This document shows positions 8,244 through 16,477 of a stretch of DNA of 64,000 bases, piece by piece (position 1 is the stretch's first letter; each line of letters starts with the position of its first letter). Position numbers and translations under genes: made by a program. The notes beneath the pieces are model-generated. The model made no database searches and had not been told where the DNA came from. It saw only the letters and a list, made by a program, of their open reading frames with translations. Location of the stretch: the NCBI RefSeq assembly GCF_013155385.1, contig NZ_JABJUQ010000007.1, positions 3,504,501 to 3,568,500 of the forward strand, read 5' to 3'. Source of the DNA: Bacillus sp. WMMC1349. Its GTDB lineage: Bacteria > Bacillota > Bacilli > Bacillales > Bacillaceae.

Positions 8244-9350
8244 TCATTCATATTTCGGTAACAATGTAGTGACAGAGAATCCATTAGAACCATCAACAAT
8301 CACCTTGCCATGAACAGAAGCCGCCCGTTCTTCCATGCCGATAATACCCATACCTTTCTTGATCTTTCCGTGTCCTTCACCATTGTCTTTTACTTCAACT
8401 TTAATTAGAGTATTAAGAACATGGATATTGATTGACACATGTGTCGCCTTAGCATACTTAATGGTATTGGTTAAAGCCTCTGTAATATTTTCAAAGATGA
8501 TTTTCCATTGAATATGAGAAACAACATCTAAATCGCCTTGATAGAGAAAAGAGATTTGAATATTGTGCCGGGCTGAACATTCATCTATCAATAACTTTAG
8601 CCTGTTGATCCCCATCTGTTCGGGAGACGGTTTGATGTTCTTCAATGTCCATCTGATTTTTTCGATGCCCTCTTTTGATATATGAATCGCATTTTGCAAT
8701 AGTTCGGCAGCCTTTTCTTTATCTTTTTCCAGCAAACGTTTTGCTGCTTCCAGCTGAATAAGTGTCCCCGTCATTGAATGACCGATTTTATCATGTATTT
8801 CCTGGGAAAGGCGGTTACGTTCTTCTAATTGAAATGTATATTGAGACTGTCTCATATACTCTTGATTTTCATTGATCGTTTTCGTTAAAGTGTCATTACT
8901 TTTCCTCGTTTGATCGACTTGGTTTTCAAGCTTTTCGATCCGAGTTTCATCCAGTTTTGTTATGGAAAACAACAGAAAAGAAAAAGCGGCAGTTAATCCA
9001 TAAATAGCTGCTAACTGTCCATTAATTAAAATGATAGGAATCATCGATATGACAAAGATCACCCGCCGAAAGCGCGGCATATCTTCTCCCCATTCATAGA
9101 GATTTAAAGGTAACAATAAGATAAATAAAGGCTCAACCTCAAAATAAGAATAAGCGGAAAGGAACATCGATATGATGATGAAAACTTGTCTTGCCGCTCT
9201 TTTTTTTATGATTGCAATTAAAAGGTTTATACAGAAATAAATCAATAGACAAAACACAAGCATTGGTATTTTAACTTGTTCTGAAAACAGGCAATTGTAG
9301 ATGATAAATCCGATTAAAATAAGCTTACTTATCATGATTCGTAATTCCAT
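8244..9350 (-). CDS. Sensor histidine kinase, LnrJ-like (HisKA_3 family)
   Basis: Membrane sensor kinase of 368 residues. The N-terminal 130 residues hold about five to six hydrophobic segments with almost no extracellular loop, the intramembrane-sensing type. A coiled-coil linker (about 131-175) leads to the NarL/DesK-type dimerisation motif EERNRLSQEIHDKIGHS, with phospho-acceptor His186. The ATPase part has an N box (ENITEALTNTIKYAKATH) and a G box (GMGIIGMEER). GAGGGA lies 6 nt before ATG 9350. It pairs with the regulator gene 13 nt upstream. In B. subtilis LnrJ senses linearmycin and similar agents; the ligand here is not known. Confidence 0.88.
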   Translation of the reverse strand: MELRIMISKLILIGFIIYNCLFSEQVKIPMLVFCLLIYFCINLLIAIIKKRAARQVFIIISMFLSAYSYFEVEPLFILLLPLNLYEWGEDMPRFRRVIFVISMIPIILINGQLAAIYGLTAAFSFLLFSITKLDETRIEKLENQVDQTRKSNDTLTKTINENQEYMRQSQYTFQLEERNRLSQEIHDKIGHSMTGTLIQLEAAKRLLEKDKEKAAELLQNAIHISKEGIEKIRWTLKNIKPSPEQMGINRLKLLIDECSARHNIQISFLYQGDLDVVSHIQWKIIFENITEALTNTIKYAKATHVSINIHVLNTLIKVEVKDNGEGHGKIKKGMGIIGMEERAASVHGKVIVDGSNGFSVTTLLPKYE

Positions 9351-9363
9351 TGTGATCCCTCAG

Positions 9364-10005
9364 TTAAAAGTTTACCTTTCCCGTCAAATAATAAATCGCA
9401 ATTTGTGTTCGATGATCAAGCCCTGTTTTCCCCAAGATTGCAGAAATATAGTTGGCGATTGTCCCTTCAGAAATAAAGAGTTCCTTTGCAATTTCTTTAT
9501 TTGAAAGCCCCCTGGCGATAAGTGCCATAATGCTCAATTCTCTATCAGTAAATAGACGTTGATCAATTTTAAGTTCCGGTTTTTGGCTTTTAATTAACCT
9601 CGATTTTAGCTTATCAATGACAATATCCTGCATAACAGTATGTCCATAATAAACACTCTTCATCGCATCTCTAATTCGTTCTGGTTCTGTATTTTTCAAT
9701 AAATATCCTTTTGCTCCATTTTGAATGGCAGCAACAATATATTCATCATCATCAAACGTCGTTAAAATAAACGGTTTTGTATTTGTTTGTGAAGAAATAA
9801 ACTTTGCAGCCTCTACTCCGTTCATATTTGGCATTCGGACATCCAAGAGTGCAATATCGACCGTTTCGCTTAAGCAAAAATCAACCGCCTGCCTGCCATC
9901 CTCAACTGTTGCTAATACTTCAAATTCCTCGTACGTACTCAGGATGATTTTCATCCCTTCTCTAATAAATGAATTGTCATCTGCTATGATTAGTTTGATT
10001 TTCAT
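9364..10005 (-). CDS. Response regulator, LnrK-like (NarL/FixJ family)
   Basis: Cytoplasmic transcription regulator of 213 residues, expected to be phosphorylated by the adjacent kinase and to switch on the lnrLMN-like genes. The receiver domain (1-120) has acidic residues D9 and D10, phospho-acceptor D55 in IALLDVRMPN, Thr in ILTTFDDDEY and Lys in GYLLKNTEPE. The C-terminal LuxR-type HTH (about 145-205) reads FTDRELSIMALIARGLSNKEIAK. It is first in the block; in B. subtilis the kinase gene comes first. The ribosome site before ATG 10005 is weak. Family is certain; orthology to LnrK rests on gene context. Confidence 0.88.
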   Translation of the reverse strand: MKIKLIIADDNSFIREGMKIILSTYEEFEVLATVEDGRQAVDFCLSETVDIALLDVRMPNMNGVEAAKFISSQTNTKPFILTTFDDDEYIVAAIQNGAKGYLLKNTEPERIRDAMKSVYYGHTVMQDIVIDKLKSRLIKSQKPELKIDQRLFTDRELSIMALIARGLSNKEIAKELFISEGTIANYISAILGKTGLDHRTQIAIYYLTGKVNF

Positions 10006-10638
10006 TCTTTTAATCGGAAGATGAGATTCTCCGAAATGTACAACTCCCTTCTGGAAGAATGGTTCAGTTATCCTATATTAAATTTATCATGAAAATGTAC
10101 TTTTACTACTCATTTTTTTGCAGAGGTGATATTAATCCCTTGACCTCAAGTCTACAGCAAAAACTGATCGGCTCCGTGCTATGATCAAGTAATATTAGCA
10201 TCTAGTATGATGACTTGGTTATAAACAACAACAGATAGACAAACGCTTGGAGCCACAGTTTTAGCTTTAATGTTCGAAACCAACTCCAAATTCTCATCAA
10301 AAGTCAGTCATTGCATCCGAAAACACCTACAGGCTGCCCGACAATCATAAATACTAAACCTGTTTCTCCTTCTAAATGTTGACAAAACGAATAGAGTCAG
10401 TCCCAACATTGTAGGTTAATTTCACAAATTTAAATGATACGTAATTCCTAAACTACATAAATCTTATATGCCAAATTCATTATTTTTGACAGTTTTTCAA
10501 AAAATATATTGTCTTTCTTTCAGCTCGTCTGTAGAATTTAATTCGATCGATAGACAATTGTTCTACCTAATACTTGCAGGAAATGAAAAAGTAATTGCTA
10601 AGAAAATGAGTTGCAGAAAATATTTTAGAGGTGATGAC
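10006..10638. other. Intergenic region between divergent lnrK-like and mannanase genes
   Basis: About 630 bp without a convincing gene. The open frame of the mannanase runs upstream to 10468, but that part looks non-coding. A possible mannanase promoter is TTGTCT (10509-10514), 17 nt, TAGAAT (10532-10537). The long leader and its AT-rich composition differ from neighbouring gaps. I see no IS ends or RNA structure in 10100-10440. Confidence 0.4.
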
Positions 10639-12111
10639 ATGAGGGTAATAAAAAATGTTCCTAGTCTAATGTTATGTTTTCTTTTCATTCTATCGACTTT
10701 TTTATTTGTTTCTACTTCAGAAGCAAAGTCAGCGAAAGGGTTTCATGTAAGCGGTAACACTCTGTATGATGCAAAAGGCAATCCGTTTGTGATGAGAGGT
10801 ATTAACCATGCTCATTCATGGTATAAAGATGACTCTGCAACAGCTATCCAAGCCATTGCAGCAACAGGAGCAAATACAGTTCGAATCGTCCTTTCAGATG
10901 GTAGTCAATATACAAAGGATGACATCAATACAGTAAAAAAACTTATTCATCTAGCAGAGAAGAATAAACTTATTGCTGTATTAGAAGTACACGATACCAC
11001 TGGAAAAGATGATATTACTGCTCTGAACAATGCTGTTGATTATTGGATTAGTATAAAAGAGGCACTTATCGGTAAAGAAGATAAAGTCATCATAAATATT
11101 GCAAACGAGTGGCATGGTACTTGGGATAGTGCAAAATGGGCAGAAGGCTACAAACAAGCGATTCCAAAATTAAGGAATGCAGGATTGAACCATACATTCA
11201 TAGTTGATTGTGCAGGTTGGGGTCAATATCCAGCTTCGATTCATCATTATGGTAAAGAAGTGTTCAATACAGATCCATTAAAAAATACGATGTTCTCTAT
11301 TCATATGTATGAATATGCAGGGAAAGATGCAGCTACAGTTAAATCAAATATTGACAATGTTCTTAACGAAGGTCTTGCTTTAATCATCGGTGAATTTGGA
11401 GAAAAACATACAAATGGAGATGTAGACGAAGCAACCATTATGAGTTATTCTCAACATAAAAATGTCGGCTGGCTTGCATGGTCTTGGAAAGGAAATAGTT
11501 CAGACTGGGATTACTTGGATTTAACACATGATTGGGCGGGTAACAATTTAACCTCATGGGGTAAAACAATCGTTCATGGTTCATATGGTTTAAAAGCGAC
11601 ATCTAAATTATGCTCAATATTTGATAAAGGTAATGATCCAGGAAGTCCGGGGACAGAAAACAGTCTTTATAATTTTGAATCAGGAACACAAAGCTGGAGT
11701 GGTGAAAATGTTTCAGGCGGTCCTTGGCATACAAACGAATGGTCGGCAAAGGATAACTACTCTTTAAAAGCAAACGTTCAATTAAGTCATCACTCTAATC
11801 ATTATCTATCTTTAACTAAACAACAAAATTTTAGCGGAAAATCTCAATTAAAAGCAACAGTAAAACATGCAAACTGGGGTAACATTGGGAATGGAATTGA
11901 TGCAAAGCTTTATATAAAAACCGGTTCTAATTGGAAATGGTTTGATGGACAAAGTGTAAAAATAAATGCAGCAAATGGAACGGTCATATCATTAAATTTA
12001 TCATCAATCTCAAATTTACATGATGTGAAAGAAATTGGTGTTCAGTTTATAGGTGCTTCTAATAGCAGCGGTCAATCAGCTGTATACGTTGATCATATAG
12101 CCATTCATTGA
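10639..12111 (+). CDS. Secreted beta-mannanase, GH5 (subfamily 8 type) with C-terminal carbohydrate-binding module
   Basis: Endo-1,4-beta-mannanase expected to cut mannan and glucomannan outside the cell; 490 residues. Signal peptide at 1-29 (core LMLCFLFILSTFLFV). The GH5 domain runs from about 34 to 325 with acid/base E157 in NIANEWHG and nucleophile E252 in IIGEFGEKH. It strongly resembles alkaline Bacillus mannanases. A Gly/Pro linker (330-341) leads to a beta-sandwich module (343-490) like the mannan-binding module of those enzymes. The open frame begins at 10468, but ATG 10639 follows AGAGGTGATG and starts directly with the signal peptide. The stop codon touches the end of an IS200/IS605 element. 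The gene lies in the accessory block absent from B. subtilis at this locus. Cellulase activity cannot be excluded. Confidence 0.92.
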   Translation: MRVIKNVPSLMLCFLFILSTFLFVSTSEAKSAKGFHVSGNTLYDAKGNPFVMRGINHAHSWYKDDSATAIQAIAATGANTVRIVLSDGSQYTKDDINTVKKLIHLAEKNKLIAVLEVHDTTGKDDITALNNAVDYWISIKEALIGKEDKVIINIANEWHGTWDSAKWAEGYKQAIPKLRNAGLNHTFIVDCAGWGQYPASIHHYGKEVFNTDPLKNTMFSIHMYEYAGKDAATVKSNIDNVLNEGLALIIGEFGEKHTNGDVDEATIMSYSQHKNVGWLAWSWKGNSSDWDYLDLTHDWAGNNLTSWGKTIVHGSYGLKATSKLCSIFDKGNDPGSPGTENSLYNFESGTQSWSGENVSGGPWHTNEWSAKDNYSLKANVQLSHHSNHYLSLTKQQNFSGKSQLKATVKHANWGNIGNGIDAKLYIKTGSNWKWFDGQSVKINAANGTVISLNLSSISNLHDVKEIGVQFIGASNSSGQSAVYVDHIAIH

Positions 12112-12260
12112 ACTACCCCCACTTATCGACCTTGCAGTCTGATTGAAGTGGGAGATTCTTGGGAACAGAGCGTACTTGTTGACGTATTTCTTTGCCAACA
12201 GAGGTTTCTCTTATTGACCAAGCTATCCCCGTAGATTCCTACGGTTCTATATTTAATCCA
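12112..12260 (-). ncRNA. Predicted omegaRNA (guide scaffold) of TnpB
   Basis: In IS200/IS605 elements the TnpB guide RNA is made from the 3' end of tnpB through the right end of the element, with the guide read from flanking DNA. Here the stretch after the tnpB stop contains CCGTAGG / CCTACGG-type pairing at 12226-12244 and the right-end hairpin CCCACTT / AAGTGGG. The scaffold boundary is approximate, probably extends into tnpB, and is inferred from family knowledge only. Confidence 0.4.
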
Positions 12261-13386
12261 AAACTAAGGTTCTTAAGCCTTCGGCTAGGATATTTTTGCT
12301 GGCATTTATATCTCTATCGTGATGTTCATAACAAACAGGACAAGTCCAATTTCTTATTTCAAGAGTTTTCTTGCCATCTTGATGTCCACAATCGGAACAT
12401 ATTTGACTAGACGGAAACCATCTGCTTATTTTTACGATTGTTTTACCGTGCCATTTCGCTTTGTATTCTAATTTCGATACAAAAGCAGACCATGACACAT
12501 CAGAGATTGATTTTGCTAACTTATGATTGCGTAACATTCCTTTAGGATTCAAGTCTTCGATACAGACAATATCGTGGTTTTTGATTATTTCTGTACTTAA
12601 CTTATTAAGGAAATCGTCACGTTGGTTCATTACTCTTTCGTGTAATCTAGCAACTTTACGTTTTTGCTTCTGATAGTTTTTTGCATCAAGAAGGTGAATA
12701 CCATGGTTTTTAGCATTTAATGCACGTCTTGAAAGCTTTCGCTGTTCACGTTTTAGTTTCTTTTCCATTTTTGATGTAAACTTATTATTGTCAATCTTAC
12801 GACCATTAGAAAGAATGGCAAAGTCAGTGATGCCTAAGTCTATACCAATAGATGAATCCGTTTTCTCCAATGGTTGTACTTCTGTTTCGGCTAGAATGGA
12901 TACAAAGTATTTGCCACTAGGATTTCGTCTAACGGTAGCATTAAGGATACGACCATGTACTTCACGACTTTTGGCAAAGCGAACAAGACCAAGTTTCGGC
13001 AATTTGATTTTTCTGTCTACAATAGTAATGTTGTGATTTGTTTCTTTAGTCGTGTAGGATTGTACGTCATTCTTTTTAGACTTGAAGCGTGGTGCTTTAT
13101 TTTGTTTCTTGAAGAATCGTGTATATGAATCAGCAAGGTTTTTCAGTGAGGATTGAAGGGCAATGCTATCAACTTCTTTTAGCCATACGAATTCCTTTTT
13201 CAATTTTGTTAATTCAGCAGAACAAGAATGATAAGTTAATCCTTTGCCTGTTTCTTTATATGCGTCATTCCATTGCCCTAAAAAGCGATTGAATACGAAA
13301 CGACTACATCCGATTGTTTTAGCAATTAGAATTTCTTGTTCTTTGGTTGGATAGATACGGAATTTGTATGCCTTGTTGATGATCAT
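12253..13386 (-). CDS. tnpB: TnpB, RNA-guided nuclease of IS200/IS605 element
   Basis: 377-residue TnpB, the ancestor-type relative of Cas12; it cuts DNA at sites matching the element's guide RNA and favours element retention. All RuvC residues are present: D183 (GIDLGITD), E277 (IVCIEDLNPKG) and D359 (HDRDINASKN). The zinc finger is complete (C330, C333, C349, C352 in CSDC and CPVC). The N-terminal HTH part begins INKAYKFRIYPTKEQ. ATG 13386 is preferred over GTG 13395 because GAGGTG sits 6 nt upstream. Full length and intact, in contrast to the adjacent tnpA, from whose remnant it is separated by 15 nt. Confidence 0.93.
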   Translation of the reverse strand: MIINKAYKFRIYPTKEQEILIAKTIGCSRFVFNRFLGQWNDAYKETGKGLTYHSCSAELTKLKKEFVWLKEVDSIALQSSLKNLADSYTRFFKKQNKAPRFKSKKNDVQSYTTKETNHNITIVDRKIKLPKLGLVRFAKSREVHGRILNATVRRNPSGKYFVSILAETEVQPLEKTDSSIGIDLGITDFAILSNGRKIDNNKFTSKMEKKLKREQRKLSRRALNAKNHGIHLLDAKNYQKQKRKVARLHERVMNQRDDFLNKLSTEIIKNHDIVCIEDLNPKGMLRNHKLAKSISDVSWSAFVSKLEYKAKWHGKTIVKISRWFPSSQICSDCGHQDGKKTLEIRNWTCPVCYEHHDRDINASKNILAEGLRTLVLD

Positions 13387-13401
13387 GACTTTCACCTCAC
13401 T

Positions 13402-13755
13402 TCATTCCTTGTATTTCTTAACTACATTGATGGGAGAACCACCAGTAGTTAGTAAGCAAAAACTTCTTGACCAAAACATTTCTTTCCACAGCTTTTTTCT
13501 AACCTGCGGAAAACCTTTTTTGATTCATCGTGAACTAACACTTTTGTAAGCATTGATGAACTTTGATAATTCAGTGTTAGGATGTGCTTTGAACAGGATG
13601 TGAACATGGTCTTTATCATGATTCCACTCAACTAGAGAGATATTGTATTTTCACCTAGCTTTACAAACATATCCTTAGCATAGTCAGATACTTTATCATC
13701 AAAGACTTCTCTACGATATTGAGAATACTGAATGATTATTACTGTCTAATTTCAT
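13402..13755 (-). pseudogene. Degenerate tnpA (Y1 transposase) of the IS200/IS605 element
   Basis: Reading from ATG 13755, the product begins MKLDSNNHSVFS and continues as YRREVFDDKVSDYAKDMF, the start of an IS605-type TnpA. Several codons are missing after residue 12, an in-frame TAG and a frameshift follow near 13636, and an Arg codon has become TGA near 13531. Fragments NHDKDHVHILFKAHP (with the HxH metal site) and LWKEMFWSRSFCLLTTGG are still readable. It ends at TGA 13404-13402. The transposase is therefore dead. Confidence 0.88.
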
Positions 13756-13925
13756 TGTAACATCAGCCTTTATCTTATATAAGACTATATCCTTAAGTAT
13801 GAAGTAGACAACAAAATAGCCTTTAGGCTATCGCCGAACCGACATTCATCTCCCACCTATCGTTTGGCTTCGCCCTTCACACGACTGAGGAGGGAGTCTT
13901 CTGTCGGAAAACGATAAAGTCATTT

Positions 13926-14101
13926 ATATGCTAATCTCCGTTATCCCGGGGGGTAACCTTTCATAGGAGCATGAAAGGGAGTGGACAGCTATAAACTCTA
14001 AAAGGAGAACGTATACTACTGAATATAGTCATGAACAACAGATGCAACTATCACATTTTTCACTTAGGTAAAGTTCAATTTGTTGGTCAGGTAACAAATC
14101 C
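13926..14101. other. Short intergenic stretch with a strong hairpin
   Basis: Between the IS left end and repeat copy 3. CCTTTCAT / ATGAAAGG forms a perfect 8-bp stem with a 6-nt loop around 13957-13978, preceded by a C/G-rich CCCGGGGGG tract. There is no T-run, so it is not a normal terminator. No gene or known RNA family was recognised. Confidence 0.4.
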
Positions 14102-14202
14102 AAAGTAGTGTGGATGAATAAAAATTGGGGAATTTGCTGGCTTTCTGCAGGAGTCTCGCAATTTCCCCTGAATCATGTTGATCAAGGACTTTTTAGACAG
14201 CC
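14102..14202 (-). repeat. Interspersed repeat, copy 3 (reverse, core deleted)
   Basis: Matches the repeat family in reverse orientation: GTGTGGATGAATAAAAATTG joined almost directly to GCAGGAGTCTCGCAATT and then GGACTTTTTAGACAGC. The central GC-rich 80-90 bp and the left terminal repeat are missing. This is a deletion derivative lying at the 3' side of ywdK. Confidence 0.85.
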
Positions 14203-14206
14203 ACAA

Positions 14207-14231
14207 TAAAAAACCAACCCCCAAGGATTGG
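14207..14231 (-). terminator. Terminator downstream of ywdK
   Basis: Minus-strand stem ACCAATCC / GGGTTGGT (one G-T pair) followed by TTTTTTATT. It lies about 100 nt past the ywdK stop. Confidence 0.7.
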
Positions 14232-14332
14232 TCAAATCTTGATATTCAAATAAGAGTCTTGCCCACATGAAAGATTGTTCAGTACTTTGCTTCAAAACCC
14301 ACTTTCTCTTTATATTACCAAGCCGAAAGCAA

Positions 14333-14704
14333 TTATAAGTATTTAACTGCAGACACAACTACCATGATCCACGCGACAATGAAAGCTACACCGCCTAACG
14401 GAGTAATGGCGCCAAGGACGCTGATTTGCGTGAGACTCAAGACGTACAAGCTACCGGAAAATAAGATAATTCCGATAAACATCAGCCAACCGGCAACAGT
14501 TAAACTGCCCGCATCAGTTATTCTGCCGGCAACAAGCGCAACGGCAATTAATCCAAGTGCATGATACATATGATACTGAACACCAGTTTGCCAGATTTGC
14601 ATATATTTCTCGGGAATTTTCCCTTCAAGCCCATGGGCACCAAATGCCCCCAAAGCAACGGCAAGCATCGCATTTATAGAACCTATAATTAAAAATAACT
14701 TCAT
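14333..14704 (-). CDS. ywdK: DUF423 membrane protein YwdK
   Basis: 123-residue integral membrane protein of the DUF423 family with four hydrophobic segments (about 1-20, 45-62, 68-88, 98-120). The motif LGAFGAHGLEGKI followed by WQTGVQYHMYHALGL is characteristic. Molecular function is unknown in any species. ATG 14704 (AAAGGTAGG upstream) is preferred to the TTG two codons earlier. It follows ywdJ by 33 nt and is probably cotranscribed, in the same order as in B. subtilis. Confidence 0.92.
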   Translation of the reverse strand: MKLFLIIGSINAMLAVALGAFGAHGLEGKIPEKYMQIWQTGVQYHMYHALGLIAVALVAGRITDAGSLTVAGWLMFIGIILFSGSLYVLSLTQISVLGAITPLGGVAFIVAWIMVVVSAVKYL

Positions 14705-14737
14705 GATCAATTGCCTACCTTTCTCTTTTCATGACAC

Positions 14738-16033
14738 TCAAGATTTCTTTTTTCTTAGCTGAATTTGTTCTATGGCAATGGCCAGCATTGTACCAAGGAC
14801 AAGACCATTACTTAAAATGGATACAATCACAGGATGCATCCCTTTCAAGGCACTCTCAGGAACAAACATCACACCTACTCCTGCCAAAAGGGATATCCCG
14901 ATGAGAAACCGGACACGCCCTACCTCACTTGCCTCATATGAATCAAATTCAGAAAAAGCCATACCGATCATCGTTGAGAACACAACAAAGTTAACAGCAA
15001 AACCAACAGGAGACGGTAAACTTGCGAATAGATTCATGATCAGCGGGAAAAAACTGATGAAAATAATGATAAAACTCCCTAATAAAAATGGTTTCTTTGA
15101 AGAAATTCTTGTTGTTTGGATAAAACCGGCTGCTCCGGAAATTGGCACCGTTCCTACTGCCCCCAGTAAGCCGCTGAGTAAATGACCCGCCGCTGCAATA
15201 AATCCCGCCGGACGAGCTCGATTTCTTTCCTCCAGCTTTTCAACCTGTTGAACAGCCACTTCAACTACGCGAATACTTGCCAGCATGTTGACGATTAACA
15301 ACATCGTAATGAACAAAGAAGTCACAATTAAACCGCTATCAAACACCGGAACCCCGAAAGGAAACAGGCTAGGCATGTGAAAAAATCGATCTGTATGCTG
15401 CGGAGCTTTTGCCACACCAAACAGAGCGAATAAAATCCAACCACCAAAAAGCGCAACTAAAATAGAATATTGTTTAAAAAATGCTACATTCGACTTACTC
15501 ATCAGAAATGTGGCAATCATAATGACTCCTGCAAGCAAAAAAACGAGACCGTCAACTTCATCCTTGCGGTAGCCAATTCCCATGACACCTTTGATAATCG
15601 GTTCACTCAGCTGTATCACCAAAAGTAATAAATATATACCTGTCACAGCAGGAGTAAACATCACGGCTAATTTATCAATGATCTTAAATAGACTGAAAAA
15701 GAAAAAGAAAACTGCGCTTAACAACATTGCCCCCTGCAATGCTTGGAGTGTTTCCCCAAAGGATGCAAATACTGTTCCAGTGAGTCCAGCATAAATCGTA
15801 TAGACCCCCCACCAAAGACCGGCTGGACTCTCATTAATCGGCAAACGGTGTCCTAGCAAACATTGAACAAAAGCAGTTGTTCCTAAGACGAAAAATGTGC
15901 TTTGAATCAGTTCTGCTGTTTCAAGCTGATTCAGTTCAAATGCCTGCCCGATGGCAATAGGGACCACGATAGCGGACGCAATGATAAATGCTGTCCATTG
16001 TAAAGCCCCAAAAAACAATTTCACATTGATCAA
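14738..16033 (-). CDS. ywdJ: Purine/xanthine-type permease YwdJ (NCS2 family)
   Basis: 431-residue polytopic membrane protein with about 12-14 hydrophobic segments, of the nucleobase-cation symporter-2 family; it should import a purine or pyrimidine base. SGAAGFIQTTRISSKKPFLLGS matches the family signature region. B. subtilis YwdJ is uncharacterised, so the substrate is not known. ATG 16033 follows AGAGAGGTTGATCA. It lies between ywdI and ywdK on the same strand, 27 nt after the ywdI stop. Confidence 0.9.
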   Translation of the reverse strand: MINVKLFFGALQWTAFIIASAIVVPIAIGQAFELNQLETAELIQSTFFVLGTTAFVQCLLGHRLPINESPAGLWWGVYTIYAGLTGTVFASFGETLQALQGAMLLSAVFFFFFSLFKIIDKLAVMFTPAVTGIYLLLLVIQLSEPIIKGVMGIGYRKDEVDGLVFLLAGVIMIATFLMSKSNVAFFKQYSILVALFGGWILFALFGVAKAPQHTDRFFHMPSLFPFGVPVFDSGLIVTSLFITMLLIVNMLASIRVVEVAVQQVEKLEERNRARPAGFIAAAGHLLSGLLGAVGTVPISGAAGFIQTTRISSKKPFLLGSFIIIFISFFPLIMNLFASLPSPVGFAVNFVVFSTMIGMAFSEFDSYEASEVGRVRFLIGISLLAGVGVMFVPESALKGMHPVIVSILSNGLVLGTMLAIAIEQIQLRKKKS

Positions 16034-16060
16034 CCTCTCTCTTTAAAACAAACAAGCTCT

Positions 16061-16363
16061 CTAAAAATCAAAAATCGAATCGCCGTTCCCATCATCCTCT
16101 CGGTTTTGTTTCTCTTGTTTTTGAAATTGTTCAGCCCCGCTCGTTCCCATCATTTTTTCTAGCATCAGGTCGCCTGAAGTTTTTTTTCCTGACTGTGAAT
16201 AAGGAGAAGACTGAACGGCCGGACGCCGTTCTTCAACAATGACATCACAAAGGGAGCGGATCACTGCAATGTGTAATTTAAGCTCACTCTCCTGAGGACA
16301 ATTCTTTGCCTTTTTCAGTTCATCCTCCATCTTCTGAAGCAGACTGGACATATGTATGTTCAT
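16061..16363 (-). CDS. ywdI: YwdI family protein, function unknown
   Basis: About 100 residues, soluble and charged. The N-terminal half is predicted helical (SSLLQKMEDELKKAKNC and LHIAVIRSLCDVIVEE). A polar middle (PAVQSSPYSQSGKKTS) leads to an acidic C-terminus ending DDGNGDSIFDF. It matches B. subtilis YwdI in length, position and the start MNI..LQKME. The open frame begins at 16402 but ATG 16363 has GGGGGA 8 nt upstream. No function is known. Confidence 0.85.
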   Translation of the reverse strand: MNIHMSSLLQKMEDELKKAKNCPQESELKLHIAVIRSLCDVIVEERRPAVQSSPYSQSGKKTSGDLMLEKMMGTSGAEQFQKQEKQNREDDGNGDSIFDF

Positions 16364-16477
16364 GAACTTAATCCCCCAAACCTTTTTTGATTTCCACTTC
16401 ATTTTAACAAATAAGCTAGACTGATGCAGATGACAATTTGTTATTTTCTACCGATAAAAACCTATTTTAGCTAGGAC

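Larger units (their letters stand above)
12112..13925 (-). mobile_element. IS200/IS605-family element (tnpA degenerate, tnpB intact)
   Basis: The element carries tnpA and tnpB in the usual order on the minus strand. The right end beside the mannanase stop has a CCCACTT / AAGTGGG hairpin (12116-12152). The left end upstream of tnpA has several hairpins, among them AATAGCC / GGCTATC-type stems at 13814-13830 and a CCGACA / TGTCGG pair around 13840-13910. The left boundary is approximate. The element is single-strand-transposon type, so no inverted repeats or target duplication are expected. TnpA is broken, so it can move only with help in trans. Confidence 0.85.
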
